Source: an uncultured Myxococcales bacterium (GTDB taxonomy: Bacteria; Myxococcota_A; UBA9042; DTJE01). Taken from it: DNA of 64,000 bases. Shown piece by piece: positions 1 through 8,700 of this stretch. The stretch lies in contig CAIOFV010000159.1 of the NCBI GenBank assembly GCA_903857665.1, positions 109,544 to 173,543 on the forward strand. Reading direction: 5' to 3'. Under the pieces are notes generated by a model. It was not told the DNA's origin. It saw only the letters and a program-made list of their open reading frames with translations, and did no database searches. The position numbers were made by a program, and so were the translations under genes. The number at the start of each line of letters is the position of its first letter. Positions within the stretch are counted from its first letter, which is position 1.

Positions 1-45
1 AGGAGGCGGCACCGGGCGATCGAATCGCTCATCCGGCCCCCCCCG

Positions 46-1065
46 TCAGCAGATCCGCGGCAGCGGTTCCGAGGTCGGCGTGTCGTACAGGCGCCGCCCG
101 CCGTACCGGGTCGCGAACGCCACCGGCCCCGCTTCGCGAGGCACGATCCGCCCGGCCACCGCGGCTCCCCGGCCCTCGGGGATGGCCTCGAACGCGGCGA
201 CGACGCGCGCGCCCTGCCCCCCTGCAACGACGGCCACCACGCGTCCCTCGCACGCCAGGAACAGCGGGTCGAGGCCCAGCAGGTCGCACACGGCCCGCAC
301 CTCGTCGCGCACCGGCAGGTCGGCCTCGCGCAACTCGACCGTGAGGCCCGCCTCCTTCGCCAGCTCGGACAGCACCGTGGCCAGGCCGCCGCGGGTGGGG
401 TCCCGCAGGAACCGTGGCCGGATCCCGGCCGCGTACAGCGCGTCCACCAGGGGAAGGACCGGCCCGCAGTCGCTGGTCAGCGCCCCCGGATCGATGCCGT
501 TGCGTATGGCCGCGATCACCGCGCCATGGTCGCCCACCGGCCCGCTGACCACCACCTCGTCCCCGACAACCACCGAGGCCGGACCCGTAGGAGGCTCATC
601 ACGAAGCCGGCCGACGCCGGCGGTGGCGATGAACACCCCGTCCCCGTGCCCACGCTCGACGACCTTCGTGTCGCCGGTGACCACCTCGACACCGCAGCGC
701 TGGGCCGCCAGGCCCATCGACGCGGCCACCTGGCGCAGTTCGTCCATCGGCAAGCCTTCTTCCAGGATGAACGCGGCGGACAGCGCCAGGGGGACCGCCC
801 CCCCCACCGCCAGGTCGTTGACGGTGCCAAAAATCGCCAGGCACCCGATGTCGCCCCCGGGAAACACGCGCGGGCTGACCACGAAGCCGTCGGTGGTCAT
901 CGCCAGACGCCCTTCGACCCGGGGCAGCCAGGCCGCGTCGCCCAGCACGTCCAGGCGCGGGTTCGACAGGTGCGGCAGGAACACCTCGCGGATCAGGTCA
1001 GTGGTCAGGCGCCCGCCACTGCCGTGGCCCAGCGTGACGACGTCGGAAGTTCGATCCCGGGCCAT
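46..1065 (-). CDS. hypE: Hydrogenase maturation protein HypE
   Basis: HypE dehydrates the S-carbamoyl group that HypF places on its C-terminal cysteine, giving the thiocyanate that becomes the CN ligand of the [NiFe] hydrogenase iron. The 339-residue product has the AIRS/PurM-like N-terminal signature GHGSGG near residue 13 and ends in PRIC, the acceptor Cys being the last residue as the family requires. The frame stays open for about 330 codons upstream, but the HypE homology begins at the ATG at 1065, preceded by GGAGGGCAGCTTC as ribosome site. It is the last gene seen of hypABCDE, 35 bp after hypD. HypF, its partner, is not in the window. Confidence 0.96.
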   Translation of the reverse strand: MARDRTSDVVTLGHGSGGRLTTDLIREVFLPHLSNPRLDVLGDAAWLPRVEGRLAMTTDGFVVSPRVFPGGDIGCLAIFGTVNDLAVGGAVPLALSAAFILEEGLPMDELRQVAASMGLAAQRCGVEVVTGDTKVVERGHGDGVFIATAGVGRLRDEPPTGPASVVVGDEVVVSGPVGDHGAVIAAIRNGIDPGALTSDCGPVLPLVDALYAAGIRPRFLRDPTRGGLATVLSELAKEAGLTVELREADLPVRDEVRAVCDLLGLDPLFLACEGRVVAVVAGGQGARVVAAFEAIPEGRGAAVAGRIVPREAGPVAFATRYGGRRLYDTPTSEPLPRIC

Positions 1066-1100
1066 GAAGCTGCCCTCCAGCGGATTCCATCGCGATCGCC

Positions 1101-2237
1101 CTACGCGCGCCGGTGCCGGTACCGGGCGGCGCAGGTGCCCTCGAACGCCACCATGCAGGGACCCACCGGGGCATCCGGCGTGCACGCCCGCCCGAACAGC
1201 GGGCACGCCTCCGGTTCCAGCCGGCCCAGCAGCACGTCCCCGCACCGGCACCCGGGCGAGGTGTCCGCGACCTCCGGGTCCGGGGCCAGCCCGAACCGCG
1301 CTGCGGCGTCGCGATCGGCGAACGCCGCCCGTAGGCCCAGCCCCGACGCGGGGATCGTCCCGATGCCGCGCCACGCCGCGTCGCGCGCCTCGAACACTTC
1401 GTCGATGGCCGCGATGGCCGCCGGGTTGCCCGCCTCCCGCACCACGCGACGGTAATCGTTGCCCACCTGCGGACGTCCCTCGACCACCTGCGACACCAGG
1501 TCCTTCAGCGCCAGCAGCAGATCGACCGGCTCGAACCCGCCCACCGCCATCGCGATCGGCCGTCGTTCGACAAGCTCGCGATACTCGGAAAGCCCGGCCA
1601 CCGCGATCACGTGCCCGGGCAGCAGGAAGCCTTCCGGCGCAACGCCGGGCAACCCCAGCAGGGCATCCAGGGCCGGCGGTACCCGGCGATGGCTGCACAG
1701 GATCGAGAAGTTCGGCGGCGGCGCGGCCCGCAGCGCCGCCGCGGTGGTGCAGGCCGTGGTTTCGAACCCCACCGCGAAGAACACGACCTCCCGGTCCGGC
1801 ATCGCCCGGGCCAGCGCCACCGCGTCGGACGCGCCGTACACCACGCGCACGTCCGCGCCCCGGGCCCGGGCATCCGACAGGCTGATGCGCGCCGGCACCC
1901 GGACCACGTCGCCGAACGTCGCCAGCACCACCCGCGGGTCGCCGGCCAGGCGCACCGCCAGGTCCAGGTCCGACGCGGGGCAAACGCACACGGGACAGCC
2001 CGGGCCTGCCACCAGCTTCAGCCACGACGGCAGCAGGTCCCGCAGCCCGTACTGGCACAGCGCGTTTTCGTGGGTGCCGCAGACGTGCATCAGCCGCACG
2101 GGGCGTCCCGGGTCCAGCCGGGCGATGGACTTCGCCAGCGCGTGGACCAGCGCGACGTCACGGAATCCGGCTGCGCCGGCAAGCGGATCGGGCACGGGAC
2201 CTCCGACCAAACGGGGACGAACCCCACCCCGCGGCAT
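1101..2237 (-). CDS. hypD: Hydrogenase maturation protein HypD
   Basis: HypD is the iron-sulfur scaffold on which, with HypC, the Fe(CN)2CO unit of [NiFe] hydrogenase is assembled. The 378-residue product carries the family cysteine motifs: HVCGTHE near residue 55, GPGCPVCVCP near residue 85, the FAVGFETTAC segment and a C-terminal SPGCRCGD. The chosen ATG at 2237 shares its A with the hypC stop (TGATG), a translational coupling arrangement, and leaves about 27 residues before the FRD motif that normally opens HypD. The open frame runs further upstream, but that extension overlaps hypC and is low-complexity Arg/Gly, so I reject it. Confidence 0.96.
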   Translation of the reverse strand: MPRGGVRPRLVGGPVPDPLAGAAGFRDVALVHALAKSIARLDPGRPVRLMHVCGTHENALCQYGLRDLLPSWLKLVAGPGCPVCVCPASDLDLAVRLAGDPRVVLATFGDVVRVPARISLSDARARGADVRVVYGASDAVALARAMPDREVVFFAVGFETTACTTAAALRAAPPPNFSILCSHRRVPPALDALLGLPGVAPEGFLLPGHVIAVAGLSEYRELVERRPIAMAVGGFEPVDLLLALKDLVSQVVEGRPQVGNDYRRVVREAGNPAAIAAIDEVFEARDAAWRGIGTIPASGLGLRAAFADRDAAARFGLAPDPEVADTSPGCRCGDVLLGRLEPEACPLFGRACTPDAPVGPCMVAFEGTCAARYRHRRA

Positions 2238-2461
2238 CAGGGCGCGCCGCCCTCCATCGCCACCGCCACCATCGCCATCACCTCGGCGGCCTCGGCCTCG
2301 TCCAGCACCTGGATGGCGAACCCTGCGTGGACGATCAGCCAGTCGCCGACGGTCGCGTCCGGCACCAGGTCCAGTCGGACCCCGCGCCCCACGCCCTGCA
2401 CCTCGGCCCGCCCCTCGACCCCCTCGATCGCAACCAGGCGCATGGGCACTGCAAGGCACAC
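2237..2461 (-). CDS. hypC: Hydrogenase maturation chaperone HypC
   Basis: Small chaperone (74 residues) that carries the iron group with HypD and delivers it to the hydrogenase large subunit. The sequence opens MCLAVPMR, the family signature. The Cys at position 2 becomes N-terminal after Met removal and is the iron ligand. The start codon is GTG (2461-2459). Its Shine-Dalgarno GGGAGGTGA overlaps the hypB stop, and only 3 bp separate the two genes. The gene is coupled to hypD through a one-base stop/start overlap. Length and motif are ordinary for the family, so the assignment is secure. Confidence 0.96.
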   Translation of the reverse strand: MCLAVPMRLVAIEGVEGRAEVQGVGRGVRLDLVPDATVGDWLIVHAGFAIQVLDEAEAAEVMAMVAVAMEGGAP

Positions 2462-2464
2462 GGG

Positions 2465-3130
2465 TCACCTCCCGTCACGGAACTGGCGCATCCGCTGGAG
2501 CAGCCAGTCCGCCCAGTCGTCCAGCCCTTCGCCGGTCTTCGACGACAGGCGCAGCACCGCCAGCGCCGGGTTCAGCGCCCGGGCATCGGCCACCGCGGCG
2601 TCCGGGTCGAAATCGACGTACGGCAGCAGGTCCACCTTTCCCAGGATCATCAGCCGCGATTCGTGGAACATCAGCGGGTACTTGGCCGGCTTGTCCGCGC
2701 CCTCGGTCACCGACAGGATCATCGCCTTGTCGTGCTCCCCGAGGTCGAACTCGGCCGGGCACACCAGGTTGCCCACGTTTTCGACGATCAGCACGTCGAA
2801 GTCCGCCGGGTCCATCACGTCCAGCGCCGCGGCCACCATGCGCGCGTCCAGGTGGCACCCGCCGCCGGTGTTGACCTGGTGCACCGCCACGCCGTGCCGG
2901 CCGATCCGGTCGGCGTCCCGCCGCGTCTGGATGTCGCCCACGATCACGCCCAGGCGCACCCTGCCGCGCAGGCGCTCGGCCGTCCGCTCCAGCAGCGTGG
3001 TCTTGCCCGACCCCGGGCCGCTCATCAGGTTCAGCACGTAGGTGCCGGCCGCCCGGAACCGCGCACGGTTCGCCGCCGCCGCCGCGTCGTTGTCGAACAG
3101 CACGTCGCGCTGGATCGCCACTTCGGTCAT
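2465..3130 (-). CDS. hypB: Nickel-insertion GTPase HypB
   Basis: SIMIBI-class GTPase that, with HypA, loads nickel into the [NiFe] hydrogenase large subunit. In the 221-residue product the P-loop GPGSGKTT lies near residue 38. The metal-binding stretch between GTPase elements is visible as NTGGGCHLDA near residue 87, and LIVENVGNLVCPAEFDLGE follows near residue 115, with its Cys a conserved metal ligand at the dimer interface. The N-terminus has neither the CxxCGC high-affinity nickel motif nor a His-rich storage stretch, so this is the short, minimal form of the protein. Its start overlaps the hypA stop by 4 bp (ATGA). Confidence 0.96.
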   Translation of the reverse strand: MTEVAIQRDVLFDNDAAAAANRARFRAAGTYVLNLMSGPGSGKTTLLERTAERLRGRVRLGVIVGDIQTRRDADRIGRHGVAVHQVNTGGGCHLDARMVAAALDVMDPADFDVLIVENVGNLVCPAEFDLGEHDKAMILSVTEGADKPAKYPLMFHESRLMILGKVDLLPYVDFDPDAAVADARALNPALAVLRLSSKTGEGLDDWADWLLQRMRQFRDGR

Positions 3131-3495
3131 GCGACACCCTCCGCCTGCGAGGCCTCGTCCAGTTCCAGCGTGGTCAGCCGCAATTCGCGCCCCTGCCGGA
3201 CCTCGCCCCCGATCGCCTTGCAGCGCGGGCAGGGGTCCACGGGGCCGTCCCGCGGGCCCTCGTCACCGCACGCGAAGCACCGCAGCACCAGGGGCAGGCG
3301 CGTGATTTCCAGCCGGCATCCCTCGGCGCAGGTGCCGCGACAGCCCACGTCGAAGGCGAATGTCAGCGATTCGGGGTCCACGCAGGTCAGCGCACCCAGG
3401 TCCAGCCGGGCGATGCGGACGCGGCCACCGCCGTGGCGCCCGGCCGTATCGACCAGCGCCTCCACGATCCGCTGGGCGACCGCCACCTCGTGCAT
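3127..3495 (-). CDS. hypA: Hydrogenase nickel-incorporation protein HypA
   Basis: HypA is the nickel metallochaperone partner of HypB. The 122-residue product begins MHEVAVAQ, with His2 and Glu3 as the nickel-binding N-terminus. It has a structural zinc site made of a CFAC pair near residue 74 and a CPRC pair near residue 89. It is the first gene of the hypABCDE operon. The ATG at 3495 has a GGAGG site 8 bases upstream. Between it and the divergent gene at 3693 lie 197 bp in which I find no convincing promoter for the operon. Confidence 0.96.
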   Translation of the reverse strand: MHEVAVAQRIVEALVDTAGRHGGGRVRIARLDLGALTCVDPESLTFAFDVGCRGTCAEGCRLEITRLPLVLRCFACGDEGPRDGPVDPCPRCKAIGGEVRQGRELRLTTLELDEASQAEGVA

Positions 3496-3653
3496 GGGGC
3501 GTCCTCCAGGCGATCCAGCAAATCCTGACTCTTGGAGCCATGGTGTCCGCGACCGGGAGCGGTGTCAAGGGACTCCGCGGCGCACCTGGGGGACGCCGCG
3601 GGAGCCGCGAACGCCGGATCCGATCCCGCCCGACGTCCTTCGGGATCCTCGGG

Positions 3654-3659
3654 TAGAAT
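3654..3659 (+). promoter_or_regulatory. Candidate -10 element for the 3693 gene
   Basis: TAGAAT lies 34 bp before the start codon, with GGAGG at 3683-3687 as ribosome site. No good -35 hexamer stands 16-18 bp upstream. It matches TACAAT/TAGACT-type -10 boxes at other genes here, but it is weak alone. Confidence 0.3.
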
Positions 3660-3692
3660 GCGCCGGCTCGGGCCCTTCTCCCGGAGGTTTCC

Positions 3693-5702
3693 ATGCGTCG
3701 TTCCCCGCTGCTGTCGTTGCTGTCCCTGGCAGTCCTGCTCACCGCGGCGGCCCTCCCGGCCTCGGCCGCGCCCATCCTTCCCGCCAGCGCCCTCAACGGG
3801 GACCTCGCCACCCGGATGGCCCGTCACGGGCGTCAGTTCTACACGTTCAACGCCCGCCCCTTCGGCCTGTCGCTGGACGTGTACGTGAAGGACGCCGCGG
3901 CACGGAAGTCCATCGACGACTTCCTGAAGCAGGATGCCGTCGCGGACTTCCAGACGCAGTCCGGCATGCATCCCTACGACGTCATCGCGGACTTCGGCGA
4001 GCACGGCGACCTGGGCTTCTTCGGGGGCATCGCGCTGGCGGCCGCGGCCTACGAGTACCGCGCCCTCAAGCGCGACACCGGCACGCCTCCCGCGGCCCTC
4101 GCGGCCGCCCGGGCCCGCGTGGTGCGCGCCGCCGAATCCTGGCACGTCTTCTACACGGTGACGGGCGGCAACGGCATCGTGGCCCGCGGCATCCGGCGCC
4201 TGGGCACCGACGACCTGGGCGACGCCGGAGCGCCGCCGATCTCCGGCGCGGTGCCGCCCCCGGTGCCCCTGAAGGACGACCAGGGCCCCCTGCCCCGGCC
4301 CAAGGACAACGGGTCCGAGCGGGCCGACAATTCGGCCGGCGTCCTTCCTGCCAACACCTGGTCCTGGATCGACTCGGCCTCCAAGGACCAACTGGTGGGG
4401 CAGATGTTCGGGATGGTGGCGCTGTACGACGCCATCCTGGGCGATCCGGACATCGACCAGGTGCTGGTCCAGCACATGCGCGAGGATGCCCGCGGCGTGT
4501 TCCAGGTCCTGAAGGCCCGCCGCGACATCCTGGGTATGGAAGGCCTGTCGGGCGAGGGCCAGTACGACCTGATCATCATGGACGCCGACGGGCGGGCCAC
4601 GATGTACCACGACCTGAACCCCTTCTCGATGGAGAAGATCTACCTCCCCGAAGGGTCCGCGCAGTTCAACGTGTTCAACCTGTTCATGGCCTACGCGATC
4701 CTCGAATCGATCCACCACGTGACCGGCGACGCCGACGTCGAGGACTACCTGTACCGGCAGGTGCTGGGCGACCGCGGCTTCCTGTCGATGATGCAGCGGT
4801 TCGACGACGCCAACGCGGTGTCGTACCTGTACCTGGGCCTGGACACCAACACCGACGTGCCGGACATGACTGGCGTGGCGCTGTTCCTGGGGCTGTACCT
4901 GGAAACGGCCGACGATGTCCGGGCCGCTCTGACGCGATACCTGGAGGACGGGTGGTGGGCGCCGAAGGACGTGACGGTGTCGGCGTCGCTGTCCAAGCAG
5001 CCGCTGTGGCACACGTTCTACCTGGCCGCGACCGGACGGACGGACCGGCAGCCGGTGGCCGTCGAGCTGGCGAACCTGCTGGGTGCGTTCCCGGTGGGCG
5101 ACCCGGTCCAGGGCGGGTACTGGGACGAACCGCGCATCAACTGCGACGACACCGAAATCGCGGCCGGTTCCTGCCTGGCCATCGACGGCAAGACCCGCCT
5201 GACGATCGCCGGGAAGGACCGCAACGGCAGCCTGCTGGCCACCGAGGCCCTGGACCCGTCCATCCGCCCCAGTTCCAACTTCAACTCCCGCTCGAACCCG
5301 TTCGCGGTCAACGGCGGGGGTTCCGGGGTGATGCTGAACCCGGGCGGCGACCTGCTGGCCGCCTACTGGATGGCGCGCTACTTCGACCTGGGCCTGGGCG
5401 GCAACCGCTCGCCGAACGCCCGCGCGCACATGGCCGTCGGGGGCAACCCGGAACCCGTGCCGGACAGCGCGGAGCCGGCGGGCGACACGGGCCCGGTCGA
5501 TGACCTGGCGGTGTCGGAGGACGTGCCTTCGGCCGACATCACCCTCGCGGATGTTCCCGTTGGGACGGACGTGGGTTCGGACATCACGGCGAAGGGCGGC
5601 GGCAGCGGTGGTTGCACGGCGGGCGCGCTCCCCGGTGCGACGGCTGCCCTGCCCCTGGCCCTGGCCCTGCTGGCCCTGGCCCTGCGACGCCGCCGCGCCT
5701 GA
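3693..5702 (+). CDS. Secreted protein with MYXO-CTERM-like sorting tail, function unknown
   Basis: A 669-residue exported protein. Residues 1-25 form a signal peptide (basic start, Leu-rich core, ASA cleavage region). The body is rich in aromatic and helical stretches and recalls helical-barrel surface proteins, but I recognise no enzyme motif. An acidic Asp/Val linker (about 590-632) leads to a tail from residue 635: GGGSGGC, a hydrophobic Ala/Leu segment, then RRRRA. That Gly-Cys, membrane segment, Arg cluster order is the MYXO-CTERM type of sorting signal, in which the Cys (residue 641) is the processing and lipidation point. This implies surface anchoring after cleavage by a rhombosortase/myxosortase-type protease, which is not encoded here. 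The start is fixed by GGAGG 6 bases upstream. Confidence 0.8.
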   Translation: MRRSPLLSLLSLAVLLTAAALPASAAPILPASALNGDLATRMARHGRQFYTFNARPFGLSLDVYVKDAAARKSIDDFLKQDAVADFQTQSGMHPYDVIADFGEHGDLGFFGGIALAAAAYEYRALKRDTGTPPAALAAARARVVRAAESWHVFYTVTGGNGIVARGIRRLGTDDLGDAGAPPISGAVPPPVPLKDDQGPLPRPKDNGSERADNSAGVLPANTWSWIDSASKDQLVGQMFGMVALYDAILGDPDIDQVLVQHMREDARGVFQVLKARRDILGMEGLSGEGQYDLIIMDADGRATMYHDLNPFSMEKIYLPEGSAQFNVFNLFMAYAILESIHHVTGDADVEDYLYRQVLGDRGFLSMMQRFDDANAVSYLYLGLDTNTDVPDMTGVALFLGLYLETADDVRAALTRYLEDGWWAPKDVTVSASLSKQPLWHTFYLAATGRTDRQPVAVELANLLGAFPVGDPVQGGYWDEPRINCDDTEIAAGSCLAIDGKTRLTIAGKDRNGSLLATEALDPSIRPSSNFNSRSNPFAVNGGGSGVMLNPGGDLLAAYWMARYFDLGLGGNRSPNARAHMAVGGNPEPVPDSAEPAGDTGPVDDLAVSEDVPSADITLADVPVGTDVGSDITAKGGGSGGCTAGALPGATAALPLALALLALALRRRRA

Positions 5703-5710
5703 ACCCGCCC

Positions 5711-5722
5711 CGGGACGTCCCG
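5711..5722. terminator. Palindrome between convergent genes, possible bidirectional terminator
   Basis: CGGGACGTCCCG is a perfect 12-bp palindrome filling the 22-bp gap between the stop codons at 5702 and 5725. There is no T-tract, so it is not a classical intrinsic terminator. The placement suggests a shared transcript end. Confidence 0.35.
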
Positions 5723-5724
5723 CG

Positions 5725-8700
5725 CTACATGTCCGCGATCCAGTAGTTGACGACCATGAAGTCCTGGACGACGCCGGCGCCCAGGTAGGGTTCCTGCGTG
5801 CACAGCTGCTGCTTGTACGCGAACATGCCCCACTGGTAGTTGTTCGCCAGCCAGTCCGCGTACGACGGGATGCCGTATACCGTGGCGCCGAACGCCAGCC
5901 CGTTCGAAATCGTCTGCTCCCACGAACCGCCAACGCTGAAGCCCACGTGCCCGCCGACCTTCGTCCCACCCATCGTCATCGACGCGGTGACGTCCACGCT
6001 GAAATCGACCCCGTTCGACCACGCCTGCTCGTTTTCGATGCTGATCTGGGCGCTCCGGGGGGTGGATCCCTGGTCGATCGAGAAGGGTCCATCGGACCCG
6101 AAGGACTGGTACTTCGCCAGCAGCTTCTGGTCGTTGCCGACGTCGATCCACCGCGACGAGGGGACGACGTTCGCCTTCGGGTAGCTGGCGAGGTCGTACG
6201 GGGTGTCGCCGAGGATGTCCTTCGTGATCTGGACGCCGTCGCTGAACTCCGCGTTGTACACGTCGCGCCCGACCGACAGGACCATGCTGGTGCGGGGGAC
6301 GTCCACGACCAGGTAGCCGCCGATGTTCGCGCGCGCGGGGCTCGATGCGACGTTGTACACGTACCGGTCGTACGGCGTCGTCGCGAACACCACCTGGTCG
6401 CTGTTGTCGGTGGCCGCATAGGTCAGGGTATGGGTCTCGGTACGGCTCCAGGTGTTGCTGTGCGTGTACTCCAGCATGAACTCGGCCTCGACCTCGGCGC
6501 TGAACACCCCGAAGAAGTCGGCCTCGGCCCCGACGATCACGCCCAGGCGCGCCGACACGTCGATCGACTTCGAGTAGCTGCCACCCGTGCTGGTGCCGAA
6601 CGTGGTCGAGTTGTTGCCCTGGCTCTGGCCCATGTTCTCCAGCACCGGCGGGGCGGCCAGGACGGCCACCAGCTTGTTGTTGCCGTAGATGACCACGTGG
6701 GCCTGGTCGGTGGACCCGGTCCCCGTGTTGGCGACGGTGTGGAGCTTGCCGAGGGGCTGGGTGAAGCCCTTGTATTCCAGAACCGTGCTGTCGCCATCCA
6801 CGTTGGCGGGGACCAGGATCGCGTTCTTGTTCCACGTGCCGTTGGTGCCGCTGGTGTCCAGCAGCACGAACTCGGGGTTCGCCTGGTACGTCTTGACCAG
6901 CGGGTAGCCGCCGACCGACAGCAGCTTGTCGCGCAGCCCCCAGGTCCGGACGCGGCCCTCGTGTTCCAGCACGATGAAGTCCTGCCGCCGGTCGCCGTTG
7001 ACGTCGCCGACCTGGATGTCGGCGATGGTGTGGTAGGCCGTCTTGGACAGCACCATCATGCCGTCGTCCCAGGCGATGGACGCCGGGGTGGATCCGACGG
7101 CCTTCACGAAATGGCAGGGATACTGGCCGATGAGCAGTTCGTCCGTCATGTCGCCGTTGTAGTCCCACGCCAGCAGGAAGTTCCTCGGGTAGGACGTCAG
7201 CTGGGCCCCGGTGAAGTTCTGCAGCTCGTAGGGCCGGGTGACGGTGGCCAGGGACGTCAGGGCCCCGTTCGCGTCCGCCGCATCCAGGTCATCCAGGACC
7301 TGCGCGACCAGCGACGAGGTCCAGACGAGGGTTGGATAGCCGCCGCTGACAACCGTCTTTTCTTCGGTGTTCCAGGCGGCGAAGACCAGTTCCTTCTTCC
7401 GGTCGCCATCGACGTCGGCCATCGCCACGCTGAACAGGTTGTAGTTGTCGAAACCGTCATGCAGGTTGTTCTGGATGGGTGTCGTCTTCCGGTTGTCGCC
7501 GATCTTCGCCAGCGTCGCACCGTCGTAGATGGCATAGGAGATCGCCCCGACCCCGGGGCGGCGCGTGGTATTACCGCTGGTCCAGGCCGCGTGGAGTGCC
7601 GGCCCGTCCACCCAGGCCACCACGATCTGCGCCTTGCGGTCCTCGGTCATGCTGCCGACCGCCAGCCGGGCGGTCACCAGCCCGCGCCCCGCCAGGCCGG
7701 TGTCCAGGTCGCCCTCCAGGTCCACATGGTTCTGCACGGCCCATTTGCGAGCCGGAGGTTTCAAGGTGTTGTCGATCTTGTTGGAGATGACCCACAGCTT
7801 CCCATTGTGGCGGGCCTGGCTGTTGGCGGCATCCCAGTACACGGTCCCGACGATCACGATTTCGTCGAACCCGTCGCCATCCACATCGGCGACGGCCATG
7901 TCGTAGTCGGTGGCGTTCTGGCCCGCCTCCACGGTCAGGTCGATCGCGTCCAGCACGATGGTGTCGATGGTGGGATCGGCCCCAGCGGTGTCGATGTGGG
8001 CGTCCAGGATCGACAGCTTCGCGACGGGCTGGACGCCGGCCGGAACCGCCTGGCCCGTCACCTGCGGCTTCCAGGTCAGCACGGCCGTTTCCTCGGGGAA
8101 GTCGTCGTCCATGTTCCCGGCGTGCGCCACCTTGGTCATGGTCCCCAGCATGTCGTTGTTCAGGGACTTGTGCAGGATCGCGTGGTCCGGGAGGGTGGTG
8201 CCCGGCGGCAGGCTGACGGGCTGGTCGTCGATCTTGCCGTACGCCTGGTAGGGGTCGACCACGAACTGGTCGTTCGCGGTCCCGTCGTTGCTGGTGCCCA
8301 GCACCATGTACTCGACGATGGGGGTGAACGTCACGAAGCGCTTGTTCAGCAGCGGGGGGCTGTCCGTCCCGGCGGCGGCCTGGACCACGATGGTGGCCTG
8401 CGCCGTGGCCCCGTCGGCCGACGCGGTCACCACGACGGTCGTGGGAACCGTCACGCTGGAAGGCGGCGTGTAGGTGGTCGTCGGGCCCGCGGGATTCGAA
8501 AGCTTGCCGACCGCAGCCGGCGACACGGTCCACGCGATCGTGGCGCCGGAGTGCAGCAGCGTCGCCGTCAGCAGCAACCCCGGGTTGGCCGTGGTGATCG
8601 TCGCGGTGGCGGGGGCGATGGACAACGCCGGCGCCGGGTGCACGGTGATGACCGCCTGCTTGCGGTTGTTGTCCAGCATGGCGTAGACCGTGACGGTCGT

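Noticed and set aside
3508..3545. Sigma-54-type promoter before hypA
   Set aside because: TGGC and TTGC pieces exist but their spacing is wrong for the GG-N10-GC rule.
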